Source: an uncultured Campylobacter sp.
GTDB taxonomy: Bacteria; Campylobacterota; Campylobacteria; Campylobacterales; Campylobacteraceae
Length of the DNA stretch: 64,000 bases
Direction of reading: 5' to 3'
NCBI RefSeq assembly: GCF_937981295.1
Contig: NZ_CALJPC010000080.1
Coordinates: 21,466-85,465, forward strand
In this document: positions 35,834 through 44,287 of the stretch, piece after piece
Layout of the letters: every line of letters starts with the position of its first letter
How positions within the stretch are numbered: the stretch's first letter is position 1
The notes under the pieces: model-generated
Told to the model about the DNA's origin: nothing
Databases searched by the model: none
What the model saw: the letters and a program-made list of their open reading frames with translations, nothing else
Program-made: the position numbers and the translations under genes

Positions 35834-36610
35834 CTAGAATGGATACGTCAAGCAGCAGACGCGACCGACCTTTTCGTTGTAGCTGACGTCAAGCTTCAGA
35901 TCGTATAGCTTGCTTAAAATTTCGCTCTTTATGATCTGCTCGGCCTTTCCGTATGCGACCTCGCCGCCACCTTTTACGAGCGCGACGTATCCGCCCAAAA
36001 GCAGCGCGAAGTCCGGATTGTGCGTGGCCAAAACGACGGTGTAGCCGTTTTTGAGAAGCTCTTTTGTAGCGCGGAGGAATTTGTATTGGTTGGCAAAGTC
36101 TAACGCCGAGGTGGGCTCGTCGAAAATCACGATCTTAGGCTCGCTGCAAAGGGCGCGTGCGATAGACGCCATCTGTCTCTGGCCGCCGCTTAGGCGCGTG
36201 ATGATCTTGTCTTTTAGGTGCCAAATTTCAAGCATTTTCATGTAGCGCTGCGCGAGCTTGTAGTCGCTTTCGCTCGGCTGCGAAAAGATCCCGATATGCG
36301 CCGTGCGCCCCATCAGGACGTATTCAAAGACGCTGTAGTCGTACTCGCAGACCTCGCTTTGCGAGACGTAGCCGATGATCTCGGCGCGCCCTTTGGCGCT
36401 GAGGCTCGTCATATCCTTGCCGTCGATTGAAATTTTACCGCGCAGAGGCTCAAGCGTGCCGCTGATTAAATTTAAAAGCGTCGATTTGCCCGCGCCGTTT
36501 TGCCCCAAAATCGTCAGCATCGCGCCCGCTTCGAGGTTGAAATTCACGTCGCGCAGCGTCAGAGGGGCGGATTTTACGTAGCCGAAGTCTAAGCTCTCAA
36601 CCCTAACCAT
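35834..36610 (-). CDS. FecE/FhuC/BtuD-type ABC importer ATPase
   Basis: A 258-residue ATPase with Walker A GQNGAGKST, signature LSGGQRQM, Walker B IVIFDEPTSALDF and the switch histidine in LATHNPDF. The sequence belongs to the iron-siderophore, haem and cobalamin importer branch. It overlaps the permease gene by eight bases. No substrate-binding protein gene or TonB-dependent receptor is nearby, so the substrate is open. Two hairpins follow the gene. Confidence 0.9.
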   Translation of the reverse strand: MVRVESLDFGYVKSAPLTLRDVNFNLEAGAMLTILGQNGAGKSTLLNLISGTLEPLRGKISIDGKDMTSLSAKGRAEIIGYVSQSEVCEYDYSVFEYVLMGRTAHIGIFSQPSESDYKLAQRYMKMLEIWHLKDKIITRLSGGQRQMASIARALCSEPKIVIFDEPTSALDFANQYKFLRATKELLKNGYTVVLATHNPDFALLLGGYVALVKGGGEVAYGKAEQIIKSEILSKLYDLKLDVSYNEKVGRVCCLTYPF

Positions 36611-37595
36611 TTAGCTTCCTTTTGTTTTTAAGCAGGATGAATATAAAAAATAGCGTGCCTATAAAGCCCGTAAGCACGCCTAGCGGGATCTCGCTCTGAT
36701 TTATGCTGCGCGCTACGTCGTCTACGATGAGCACGAAGATCGCGCTTAAAAATATGCTCGCGGGGATCGCTTTGGTGTTGCTCACGCCCACGATCATGCG
36801 CGTTAGATGCGGCATCAAAAGCCCCACCCACGCGACTATGCCGCTAATACACACGCTGCTTGCGGTTAGCAGCGTCGCGCAGACGATGATGATTCCTCGC
36901 TCCAGCACGACGTTTACGCCCAGCTTCGCCGCGGTCGCATCACCCATGGATAGGACGTTTATGCGGTAACTCATCAGTACCAAGATAGCGATACAAACCC
37001 CCATCACCGGCGCTATCATCGCTAGCACGGAGGGATCGACCTTCGCGAGGCTTCCTAGCTGCCAATACACGATGTCTGCAAGCTTCGTCTCGGGATCTGC
37101 CATAAATTTTAAAAATCCGATCAGCGCGCCCATCAGACCGCTTACGATGATGCCCGCAAGCACGAGCATTATGGTGGCGCTGGAACGCAGCGCTCGCGTA
37201 ACCAGAAGCGTAACGCAAACCGCCGCAAGCCCGAAAATGAAGGCGAAAAGCTGGATCAAAAGGATGTTTAGATCAAGCAGGATCGCAATCGCCGCGCCCA
37301 CGCAAGCTCCGGCGCTGACGCCCAAAAGATCGGGCGAGACGAGCTGGTTTTTAAAGACGCCCTGATACGCCGTGCCGCTGATGCCCAGCGCCGCGCCCAC
37401 GAGCACTGCGGCGATGATACGCGGCAAGCGCACCTGCATGACGACATTGTGGACGTTTTGCGCTACCTCGCCGCCGCTAAGCGCTTTTAGCACCTCGGCG
37501 ATGCTTAGGCCGAAGCGCCCTATACAAAGCGATATCGCGATCGTCGCGATCATCGCCAGTATCAGCAGCACGAGCATAAATTTAAAATTTTTCAT
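36603..37595 (-). CDS. FecCD-family ABC importer permease
   Basis: A 330-residue permease with about nine or ten helices. Family markers are VRLPRIIAAVLVGAALGISG, GVFKNQLVSPDLLGVSAGA and GIVAWVGLLMPHLTRMIVG. I place the start at 37595 because AAGGGAAGGT precedes ATGAAAAATTT, rather than at the in-frame ATG further upstream. Together with the overlapping ATPase it forms the inner-membrane part of an importer for ferric chelates, haem or cobalamin. The binding protein must be encoded elsewhere. Confidence 0.9.
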   Translation of the reverse strand: MKNFKFMLVLLILAMIATIAISLCIGRFGLSIAEVLKALSGGEVAQNVHNVVMQVRLPRIIAAVLVGAALGISGTAYQGVFKNQLVSPDLLGVSAGACVGAAIAILLDLNILLIQLFAFIFGLAAVCVTLLVTRALRSSATIMLVLAGIIVSGLMGALIGFLKFMADPETKLADIVYWQLGSLAKVDPSVLAMIAPVMGVCIAILVLMSYRINVLSMGDATAAKLGVNVVLERGIIIVCATLLTASSVCISGIVAWVGLLMPHLTRMIVGVSNTKAIPASIFLSAIFVLIVDDVARSINQSEIPLGVLTGFIGTLFFIFILLKNKRKLNG

Positions 37596-38479
37596 ACCTT
37601 CCCTTGCTTTAAATTTTATCTTTTGCATTAAATTTAATCTTTGAAATTTCGCTTTATCGAAACCCGCTTAAAATTTCGCCTTAAATTCCGCCTTCCAGCT
37701 CGTAGGCGAAAGGCTTGCGGTAAAATTCTTTCGTGATAGCTCCAAGATCAATATTTTAGAAAAGATCCGGATGAAAATTTTAGCCGCCTGCAAGATTTGC
37801 AGTGACGTCCTCGCGCCCGTGTGGTCTCAGCCGAAAATGTTTGCAGGTACAGCATAGACGCACTTTTGCTGCACCGTCTCAAGCTGCGAAACGCAGGACT
37901 TGACAGCAGCGCCTCCGCCTCGTGCGACGTCTTCTGCCGATGATGACGCAGTGGCTGCAGCGACTTTGATTTATACATCTAAATCCTTAAACAGATGTGG
38001 CATTTTAGCACATATCATATTAAATTTTTATGATTTCGGCTTTCATATACGTGAGCGTATGTGAGCGAATCTAATGGCGTGCAGCTCCGTGCAATAAGGC
38101 TTTTAGCAAAATTTAGCTTGCGGATTTCAGATGAGCGTCTACGAAATTTATGCTGAGATGGAATTTTAAAATTTCATCCGTTCGCGAAAGATAGACTTAA
38201 ACCTGATGGCAGAATTTTGCCTGGCTAAATTCCGCCGATTTAGCAGCAGACGCAACGCGCGGCAAAATTTTACGTAGGATTTGAAGATTTGATTTAAAAT
38301 TTCACAAACGAATGCTGCGCGAAAATTTTCTCTTTATTTGATCGCGATTTTGCTAGCCACTTAGTTGTAGAATTTTACTTGCCGTTTGGCCGCGGGATTT
38401 TATTTGCCCGCAAGAGGTTAAATTTTATCATGAAATTTCGCATCGCTTAAAATGCGATGCGAAATGAATCCATCCGTCG
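37596..38479. other. 0.9-kb spacer between the CODH-like gene and the importer
   Basis: No gene I can support. On the minus strand a short frame (37748-37978) has AAGGAT before its ATG but an implausible Arg/His-rich composition. A GC-rich stretch of about 230 bases can fold, including GTCAAG...CTTGAGAC around CTGCG-TTT-CGCAG near 37875-37905. The right half (38000-38480) is rich in AAATTT hexamers. Confidence 0.4.
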
Positions 38480-41200
38480 CTACTGCCAGCCTAGAGCTTT
38501 GCGTTTTAAGCGCATGTCGCTTACCATTTTTAACGCAAGCGCGACCGGATCGGTATCTACGTGCATCACAGAGCCAAGCGCACGCCTGGTGCCCTCTTTG
38601 AAAAAGTGTATGACATTTGCGGAGCCGTGGATTTGATACTCGACGCAGTGATACGAGTCGATGCCCATTAGGCGGAATCCGAGCGAGGCATCGACACCCT
38701 TTTCGTTCGCCCACTCGGGAGAGGTGAAGGCAAGCGGCAGCTCGTAGAGATTTTTGCCTAGCACTCCTGCGATACCTGCGAAAATTCCGCTGGAGCGGGT
38801 ATTATCGATACACTCGCCCACGTGCCATATCGGCGGAAGCTCATCTTTTTCTAAAAACGCCCGCAGTGACGCGCCCGCTTTTTTATACGCGCTTTTTTGG
38901 CAAAAGCCCAGCTTCATTAGCGGAAACGATGCGCAGCCGTTGGTTAGGATTAGGACGTTATTTTCGATTAGGGTTTGTGCGACATCTATGATAGCGCGCT
39001 CATAAGGCACTTTAGGATTGGTGCAGCCGACCATATTTACTATGCCTAAAATTTCACCGCTTTTTAGCGCGTGCGCTAACGGCTCCATGCCGCCGTAGTG
39101 TTTATGGACGAATTCTACCGAAAAGCCCACTTCGGCCTCAACTTCGTACGGCGGGATATATACCGGCAGCCCCTTGCGCTTTTCGTGAGATTGCAATGCG
39201 CGGTCTAGAATTTTACGTGCTAAATTCCTAGTCTCGGCGATATTACTATGGTGATGATCGTAGCCGATATGCTCGGCTCCGGGAAGCCTAGCTGATGAGC
39301 TTGTGGTAACGACCTTGGTCTGGAAGCAGTTAGCCACGTCCATGATCGCAGGATAGACATCTTGGACATCGGCGACCCACAGATCAAGCGCTCCCGTGCC
39401 TATGACGAGTTCGGCAGTTACGGCGTTTGAGAGCGGTACGACGCCCCAGTTGCGATACATCGCCGATAGTCCAGAACAGCACACGCCGTAAAATGCGATC
39501 CCCTGCGCGCCTATTGCGCGAGCCTTGTCTTGGTACTCTTTAGAATTTCCAATCTCTACTATTAGGCTTACTAATGTCGGCAGATGTCCGTGCACGGCGA
39601 TATTGACCCAGCCTTTTTTAAGCGCGCCCATATTGCTTTTGGAAGTTACGCGATCTCCTACGCCAAATAGCGCATCCGTAGCGATATTTGCAGCTACTAC
39701 GCCAGTGAATGTAAAAGCAAGCCCGCAGCGCAAAAGATGCTGCATCACGCTGCGCCAGTCTCCATCCGTGCCTACACCCGTTCGGTGATACGCCTCAAAG
39801 ACTTCGTTATATGCACTAATCGGCAAGATATCTAGCTTCCGCCATACTTCTTGACGCTCCTTGGGTGCGAGCGCAGTGATGGTTTTATACTCGCCGCTAC
39901 TTTGCGAAAGATCTGTCAAAAGCGTATCGGCAAGCTCGATCGCTACCTCTTTTAACTCTCTGCCTTCAGTTGGAATTCCAAAGGCTTTGGCGGTATTGAT
40001 GATTTTGTATTCGCCTATGATTGGCAGATCTAGCTTGCCCTGCGCCGCCCATTTTAGCGACAGCAGAAGCTCTCTGGCGTGCGCGCCGTGTTGAGCTACG
40101 CCTGCAGCTACTTGACGCAATAGGTTGCGCGATACGATGAGATCGGCGTCTGCACCGCAAGTGCCGCGATCGGCCTTTTTAGTAATTTTGCAAGGCCCCA
40201 TATTGCAGATCTTACAGCATACTCCGGTAAGTCCATAGCTACACATCGGCATCTGTTTATCGAAGCGATCAAACGCCGTATCTACGCCGATCTGCTCCAT
40301 CCTAAGCATCATTTCGCGCACGGCGGGATCAGGGGTTTTCTCAAGTACTTCTTGTTTTGTGGGGAAGGTCTTTTTGTATTCAAGCACCGCCTTCATATAA
40401 TCCGCCGTAAATTCCGCCTCGTGAAAATACTCGAAAAGATTGCCCTGTGCGTCTTTATGCGTGTGCGGACTAGCCTCTGCGGGTACTAAAACTTTTGGGA
40501 TGCCGTGCTCGTCAAATCCGATAATCGCGCGGTGAGAGTGAGGCTTGTGATCATGGCAATGTTTGTCGTGCTCGTGTGAGCTGATGACGGAATCTTTGTC
40601 GTGCTCATGCGAATACGCCGCAGAATTTGCACCGTATTCGTGCAAATAGGCTGCGAGGTTTTCTTCTTGATCGTGTGGGTGGGTCGCAAGATCTTCGTCG
40701 TGTAGATGCGAGTGGATTGCGGAGCTATCGCTATGTTCGTGCGAGCAAGAGATGTGGCCTTTGCTGCTTGGGCTCTTTGCAGGATTTGAAATGGAATTTG
40801 TCAAAGAATCAGCCATGGAATTTGTCGTAGAGCCTATCGCGGAATTTTGGGCGTTGCCTGCGCTTTGAGTGCTTGAGTGCGCCGCAAAGTTCGTGCTTGA
40901 AACAGAGTTTGCGCTATCATCGTAACTCGGTGCGGAATTTTTGGCTTCGCAGTCGCACTCGTCGCAGGAATTCTCACCTGCGGCGCGATTTTTAGAAATT
41001 TTGTCACGAGTATGCGAGGCGGAAGTCGTAGAATTTGCAGCGGAATTTTGAGCGATATTTGCGCTTTTATCAAAAACGGACGCGGCGGAGCTTTTGACCG
41101 CATTTGCGGCGGAATTTTCTCCCGTATTCGCAGCGGAATTTTCATCCGTCGCAGCCTTCTTGCGTGAGCCTTTTTGTTTTGCGATTTTGTCGTTTGCCAT
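38480..41200 (-). CDS. CODH-family (CooS-like) protein with altered C-cluster and long His/Asn/Ser-rich N-terminus
   Basis: 906 residues; typical CooS proteins have about 630-670. Residues 1-150 are Asn/Ser/Ala low complexity, 151-225 are His-rich (SCSHEHSD, HSHLHDED, SHEHDKHCHDHKPHSH), and the CODH fold starts near 262. The B/D-cluster cysteines are present (C320, C328, C329, C332, C337, C348). C-cluster ligands H539, C575, C726, C756 and C797 and the catalytic-type K834 are present, but the position of the cysteine in the canonical VDxQC motif is D614 (VADVQDVYP). CODH-family proteins lacking one C-cluster cysteine (CooS-V of Carboxydothermus) carry an Fe-S-O hybrid cluster, do not oxidise CO, and react with hydroxylamine. 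I therefore doubt CO dehydrogenase activity. No cooF or cooC neighbour. SD AAGGAGACG precedes the ATG. Confidence 0.85.
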   Translation of the reverse strand: MANDKIAKQKGSRKKAATDENSAANTGENSAANAVKSSAASVFDKSANIAQNSAANSTTSASHTRDKISKNRAAGENSCDECDCEAKNSAPSYDDSANSVSSTNFAAHSSTQSAGNAQNSAIGSTTNSMADSLTNSISNPAKSPSSKGHISCSHEHSDSSAIHSHLHDEDLATHPHDQEENLAAYLHEYGANSAAYSHEHDKDSVISSHEHDKHCHDHKPHSHRAIIGFDEHGIPKVLVPAEASPHTHKDAQGNLFEYFHEAEFTADYMKAVLEYKKTFPTKQEVLEKTPDPAVREMMLRMEQIGVDTAFDRFDKQMPMCSYGLTGVCCKICNMGPCKITKKADRGTCGADADLIVSRNLLRQVAAGVAQHGAHARELLLSLKWAAQGKLDLPIIGEYKIINTAKAFGIPTEGRELKEVAIELADTLLTDLSQSSGEYKTITALAPKERQEVWRKLDILPISAYNEVFEAYHRTGVGTDGDWRSVMQHLLRCGLAFTFTGVVAANIATDALFGVGDRVTSKSNMGALKKGWVNIAVHGHLPTLVSLIVEIGNSKEYQDKARAIGAQGIAFYGVCCSGLSAMYRNWGVVPLSNAVTAELVIGTGALDLWVADVQDVYPAIMDVANCFQTKVVTTSSSARLPGAEHIGYDHHHSNIAETRNLARKILDRALQSHEKRKGLPVYIPPYEVEAEVGFSVEFVHKHYGGMEPLAHALKSGEILGIVNMVGCTNPKVPYERAIIDVAQTLIENNVLILTNGCASFPLMKLGFCQKSAYKKAGASLRAFLEKDELPPIWHVGECIDNTRSSGIFAGIAGVLGKNLYELPLAFTSPEWANEKGVDASLGFRLMGIDSYHCVEYQIHGSANVIHFFKEGTRRALGSVMHVDTDPVALALKMVSDMRLKRKALGWQ

Positions 41201-41377
41201 GACGTCTCCTTGAAATTTATTTTAAAAATAAGCGAGAATGCAGCCCTCAATAAATATACTAAAAAACTACACTATCTAATTCTTATAGATAAAATTTAAC
41301 GTGATTGTATTTTTTAATTGCTTTAAATTCCCTTAATAGCGCACTAAAATAAAAGATAAATTTTTATGAATAAAATA

Positions 41378-41400
41378 TACTAAATAACTTAGTTTAAATT
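41378..41400. promoter_or_regulatory. Palindromic ACTAA-N5-TTAGT upstream of the CODH-like gene
   Basis: The sequence around 41378-41395 reads ACTAAATAACTTAGT followed by TTAA. It resembles the palindrome at 8009-8030 (ACTAA-N4-TTAGT). It lies in the AT-rich 216-base gap between the last nos gene and the CODH-like gene, about 180 bases before the latter. It could be a shared regulator site. Confidence 0.35.
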
Positions 41401-41416
41401 TCGCCAAGCGGCTCGA

Positions 41417-42085
41417 TCATCTTAGATAATCGATTAGCTTGGCGGAGATTTCGCGAAACTGCAAAATTTTATGCCCCTTTTTCTCGCGCATGAAGTCTTG
41501 CGCGTCGCGCAATCTCGCAAACGTGATGAGATCGTCGCCTCTGGCGCTTTGCAGCACGCTGCCGAAGACATAAAACGCGTCCTGCGCCCGCAAAATTTCG
41601 CCGTTTGCGTAATCAGTGACGTAAAGCTCCGCACCATCAAAATTTGCATCAGCGGAATTTGCCTCACCTAAATTGCCGTTAACTGGATTTTTGCTCGCAG
41701 AATTCGCTCCCAAAGAATTTTCATTCTCAGAATTCATCTTTGCGGAAGCTCCGTTAAAATTTGCGCCCGAGCTCTCACCCTCGAAAAAATACGCAAACAT
41801 CGCCTTGGGCGAAGCAAACGCTAGCGCGCTGCCGTCTTTGAGCCTTGCATAGGCGCGAAATTCCGGGTGCGCGCTAGTATCGATGCCGTATTTGGCGCAG
41901 GTAAGATTTATATCTTTAAGCCACGCGATCTCGCGCATGCTTTTAGAATTCTGCACCAAGCCGGAGCCTATACTATCAGGTGTGTCTAAATTTTGTGCCG
42001 AGCCGGAGCTTTGAGCCGCGGAATTTTGCATCTCCGCTGCGCCGCAAAGCGCTATAAATGCCGCCAAAATGAGTGGAAATTTCAC
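41417..42085 (-). CDS. Second NosL-like protein with low-complexity insertion
   Basis: A 222-residue exported protein (signal ending CGAAEM). NosL-type features are YARLKDGSALAFASPKAMFAYFFEG in the first half and ELYVTDYANGEILRAQDAFYVFGS then GDDLITFARLRDAQDF in the second half. The CXXCXM copper motif is missing; a single NLTCAKYG cysteine remains. The domain is interrupted at about residues 105-150 by an Asn/Ser/Ala-rich insertion (NSENENSLGANSASK...), and another such stretch follows the signal peptide. It starts with GTG overlapping the nosY stop codon, so translation is coupled. It is the last gene of the nos cluster. Confidence 0.75.
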   Translation of the reverse strand: MKFPLILAAFIALCGAAEMQNSAAQSSGSAQNLDTPDSIGSGLVQNSKSMREIAWLKDINLTCAKYGIDTSAHPEFRAYARLKDGSALAFASPKAMFAYFFEGESSGANFNGASAKMNSENENSLGANSASKNPVNGNLGEANSADANFDGAELYVTDYANGEILRAQDAFYVFGSVLQSARGDDLITFARLRDAQDFMREKKGHKILQFREISAKLIDYLR

Positions 42086-42909
42086 GCTAAATCCTTCGAT
42101 CTAAAGATAAAATAGCCCAAAACGAGGCTCGCCGCGCCCAGAGCGATCGGATAGAGCAGTGAAAAGGCGATAAAAAGCCCGCGCCCGAAGTGATCTAGGA
42201 TAAAATACGCCGTCGTACCGATGACCGCAAGATCGGGATCAAACAGGCTGATGGCGGCGATGCGGAAGTCCTCCATCGGGTTTGCTAGGGCGATCGCAAA
42301 GATTAAATTTTCGTTCACTCCCGTTTTTGCGAGCAGTCCGATCAGCACGAGATCCAAAAACGCGAGGCAGAAAAGCCAGACGAAAAACGCGAGCCCAAGC
42401 CCCATCTCTTGGCTTTTTGAGACGGCGCAGATCAAAAACGCGATCCCTAAAAACGCCGCGCATAAGCTAAAAAGCAGCCCCGTATAAAGCAGGCAGATCG
42501 CCCACGGAATGCCCGTGCCTTTGATCGCGCCCCAAACGATCGCAAGCAGCAGCGACAAAAATATCGGCACGAACACTCCAAATAGCCTTCCCAGCGCCTT
42601 GCCGTAATAATACTGCGCCTGCGAGATCGGGAAGCTTAGCAGGTATTCTAAGATATTTAGGTCGCGGTCGGCTAGGATCGCCTTGCTGGTGGTTACGAGC
42701 ACGAAGACGGGCAGGATGATGATGCAGATCTGAATAAACAGCAGCAGCAGTCGCGAAAGCCCGCTGAAACCGAGCACGCGCGAATCGGTCACCCCCGTGA
42801 TGAAAAACGCCGCCACGAGCCCGCTAAAGATCAACAGATAGAGCAAAAACCAGCGCGAGCGGAAGGACTCTTTGATATCCAAAGCGGCGATGGTGAGTAA
42901 ATTTTTCAT
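42082..42909 (-). CDS. nosY: NosY, ABC permease of the nos cluster
   Basis: A 275-residue permease with six helices of the ABC-2 type. Conserved parts are DIKESFRSRWFLLY at the start and LADRDLNILEYLLSFPISQAQYYYGKALG, the NosY signature loop. With NosF it forms the transporter needed for maturation of the NosZ copper centres. A gap of about 650 bases separates it from nosL, so the cluster has been interrupted here. Confidence 0.9.
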   Translation of the reverse strand: MKNLLTIAALDIKESFRSRWFLLYLLIFSGLVAAFFITGVTDSRVLGFSGLSRLLLLFIQICIIILPVFVLVTTSKAILADRDLNILEYLLSFPISQAQYYYGKALGRLFGVFVPIFLSLLLAIVWGAIKGTGIPWAICLLYTGLLFSLCAAFLGIAFLICAVSKSQEMGLGLAFFVWLFCLAFLDLVLIGLLAKTGVNENLIFAIALANPMEDFRIAAISLFDPDLAVIGTTAYFILDHFGRGLFIAFSLLYPIALGAASLVLGYFIFRSKDLA

Positions 42910-43561
42910 TCATATTCCTTTATTGCGCCTCGGTGCGCTTTTAAATTTAGATGCTCGCGCAGCTTAAATGCGCGCTTTTAAGCTCGGCTCCGTTTTGCGG
43001 CGCGGATTTCGTGGCCTTAAATTTTGCCCGTCTAGCGTTTAAACAAGCGGCGAAATTTTATCCGCCGCCTGCGACTGCGGACCGCGCATAAATTTTAAAT
43101 TTATGGCTCGCTTGCGGCGCACTCAAACAGCGCGCGGTTTGCCGCCCGCTATCCGTCATCCGTCGTAGTTTTAAAATTTAGCCGCTTGACGAGACCTCTT
43201 AAATTTCAGCTCCGTAAAATTTCAAAACCAGGCGTATCTCGCAGCATAAAATTTTAAAATTCTAAAAATCTCAAGGCAGCGAGATTTTGCACCGGATATT
43301 TTAAATTTACGGCAAAATTTTAAACTGGCGCGTCCGCGTAAATTTAACGTGCAAAGCGGAATTTCATGCCGCGCGTTAAATTTAGCCGCGTCGCAAGATA
43401 AAATTTCGCGGTCGTTTTCTAAGCCTAGCTTTGCCTCACGCCGCAGCTGCAAATTAAAATTTTATCTCATCTATGGCGGCACGGGCGGCACGCTGAAATT
43501 TTACGCTTTAAATTTAGCGCAAAACATGGGCCGCTTAAAATTTCATCTTAGCTGAACATCC
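42910..43561. other. 650-base gap inside the nos cluster
   Basis: No supported gene on either strand. It is built of AAATTT, AAAATTTTA and GAATTTC hexamers every 20-40 bases with short GC-rich words between. It breaks the otherwise overlapping nos operon between nosL and nosY. Confidence 0.5.
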
Positions 43562-44287
43562 TTAATGCGCGTGCCCAGAAGGCATACCGTGTGCCGTGCC
43601 ATTACCCTCGTGCATCTGCCCCATATCGTGCGGCGCGCCTTGAGGGTGCGCCGTGCTGCCCGCATCGCCGCTCATGCCATGATCTGAGCCGTGAGTATGC
43701 CCCATACCGCCCATATCGTGTTGCGGCTCGCTCATGCCGTGCTCTGCGGAGTGAGGGTCTTGCATTCCACTCATTCCGCCCATGTCGCCGTGTCCGTGCA
43801 TGCTTCCCATATCGCCGTGCGCATCGCGACCCATATCGCCCATTCCCATGCCGTGCGAGCCGCCGCCCGCTTTAAGCGCCGCGACTACTTGATCGAAGCT
43901 GAAGTCTTGCTTGCCCTCTTGCTTGTTTTTAAACGCGCCCCAGCCGAACGACATAGGGGTTTTAAAGCCCTTGTAAAAATGCGCCGTGCGTGCGTCGATA
44001 AACTCGCCGTTGCCGCTAGCGTCGTTGATGTAAATTTTGGCGTCCTTCAGCCAGTTTAGTTTGTCGTTGGTAACCATAAAATCCACCAAGCAGCCGATGT
44101 CGTCAAAGTAGTGGTTTTTACCGTCCACGCGCACATCGACGCTGAAGCGGTTGTCGCTGATCGCCATCTGGCAGTGCTCGCACACGTCTCTGTCGTAGTG
44201 GACGTTGCCGTAGTCTTTCTCGTCGCCGCAGCCTAAAAACGTAAGCGCCGCAAGTGCGCAAAGCATAATTTTAAACATTTTTATCAT
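43562..44287 (-). CDS. nosL: NosL, copper chaperone lipoprotein with Met/His-rich tail
   Basis: A 241-residue lipoprotein (lipobox TFLGCG, cysteine near residue 20). The NosL domain (about residues 25-130) has the Cu(I) site CEHCQMAISD, HYFDDIGCLVDFM and FIDARTAHFYKGFKTPMSFGWGAF. From about residue 140 a tail of some 100 residues consists of short units such as MGDMGRDAHGDMG, MHGHGDMGGMSGM and HDMGGMGHTHG, with about 20 Met and 20 His. Typical NosL proteins end after the core domain, so the tail is an addition that could bind several copper ions. It overlaps nosF by 17 bases; an ATG at 44278 is an alternative start. Confidence 0.9.
   Translation of the reverse strand: MIKMFKIMLCALAALTFLGCGDEKDYGNVHYDRDVCEHCQMAISDNRFSVDVRVDGKNHYFDDIGCLVDFMVTNDKLNWLKDAKIYINDASGNGEFIDARTAHFYKGFKTPMSFGWGAFKNKQEGKQDFSFDQVVAALKAGGGSHGMGMGDMGRDAHGDMGSMHGHGDMGGMSGMQDPHSAEHGMSEPQHDMGGMGHTHGSDHGMSGDAGSTAHPQGAPHDMGQMHEGNGTAHGMPSGHAH

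Noticed and set aside
37949..37955. GCCACTG on the minus strand, as in cobalamin riboswitches, upstream of the FecCD importer
   Set aside because: The other conserved parts (the GGAAGG stretch and the AGYCAGGAGACC B12 box) are not found in the right order, so a riboswitch is not supported.
37748..37978. Small minus-strand gene upstream of the importer
   Set aside because: AAGGAT precedes its ATG, but the product is Arg/Ser/His-rich with no plausible fold, and other frames across the same stretch look no worse. Kept only as part of the spacer description.
38480..41200. Ordinary Ni-Fe carbon monoxide dehydrogenase
   Set aside because: One canonical C-cluster cysteine is aspartate (D614), and no cooF, cooC, hydrogenase or acetyl-CoA synthase gene is near.
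43591..44059. Plus-strand frames opposite nosL
   Set aside because: They mirror the Met/His-repeat tail of NosL and have no translation signals.
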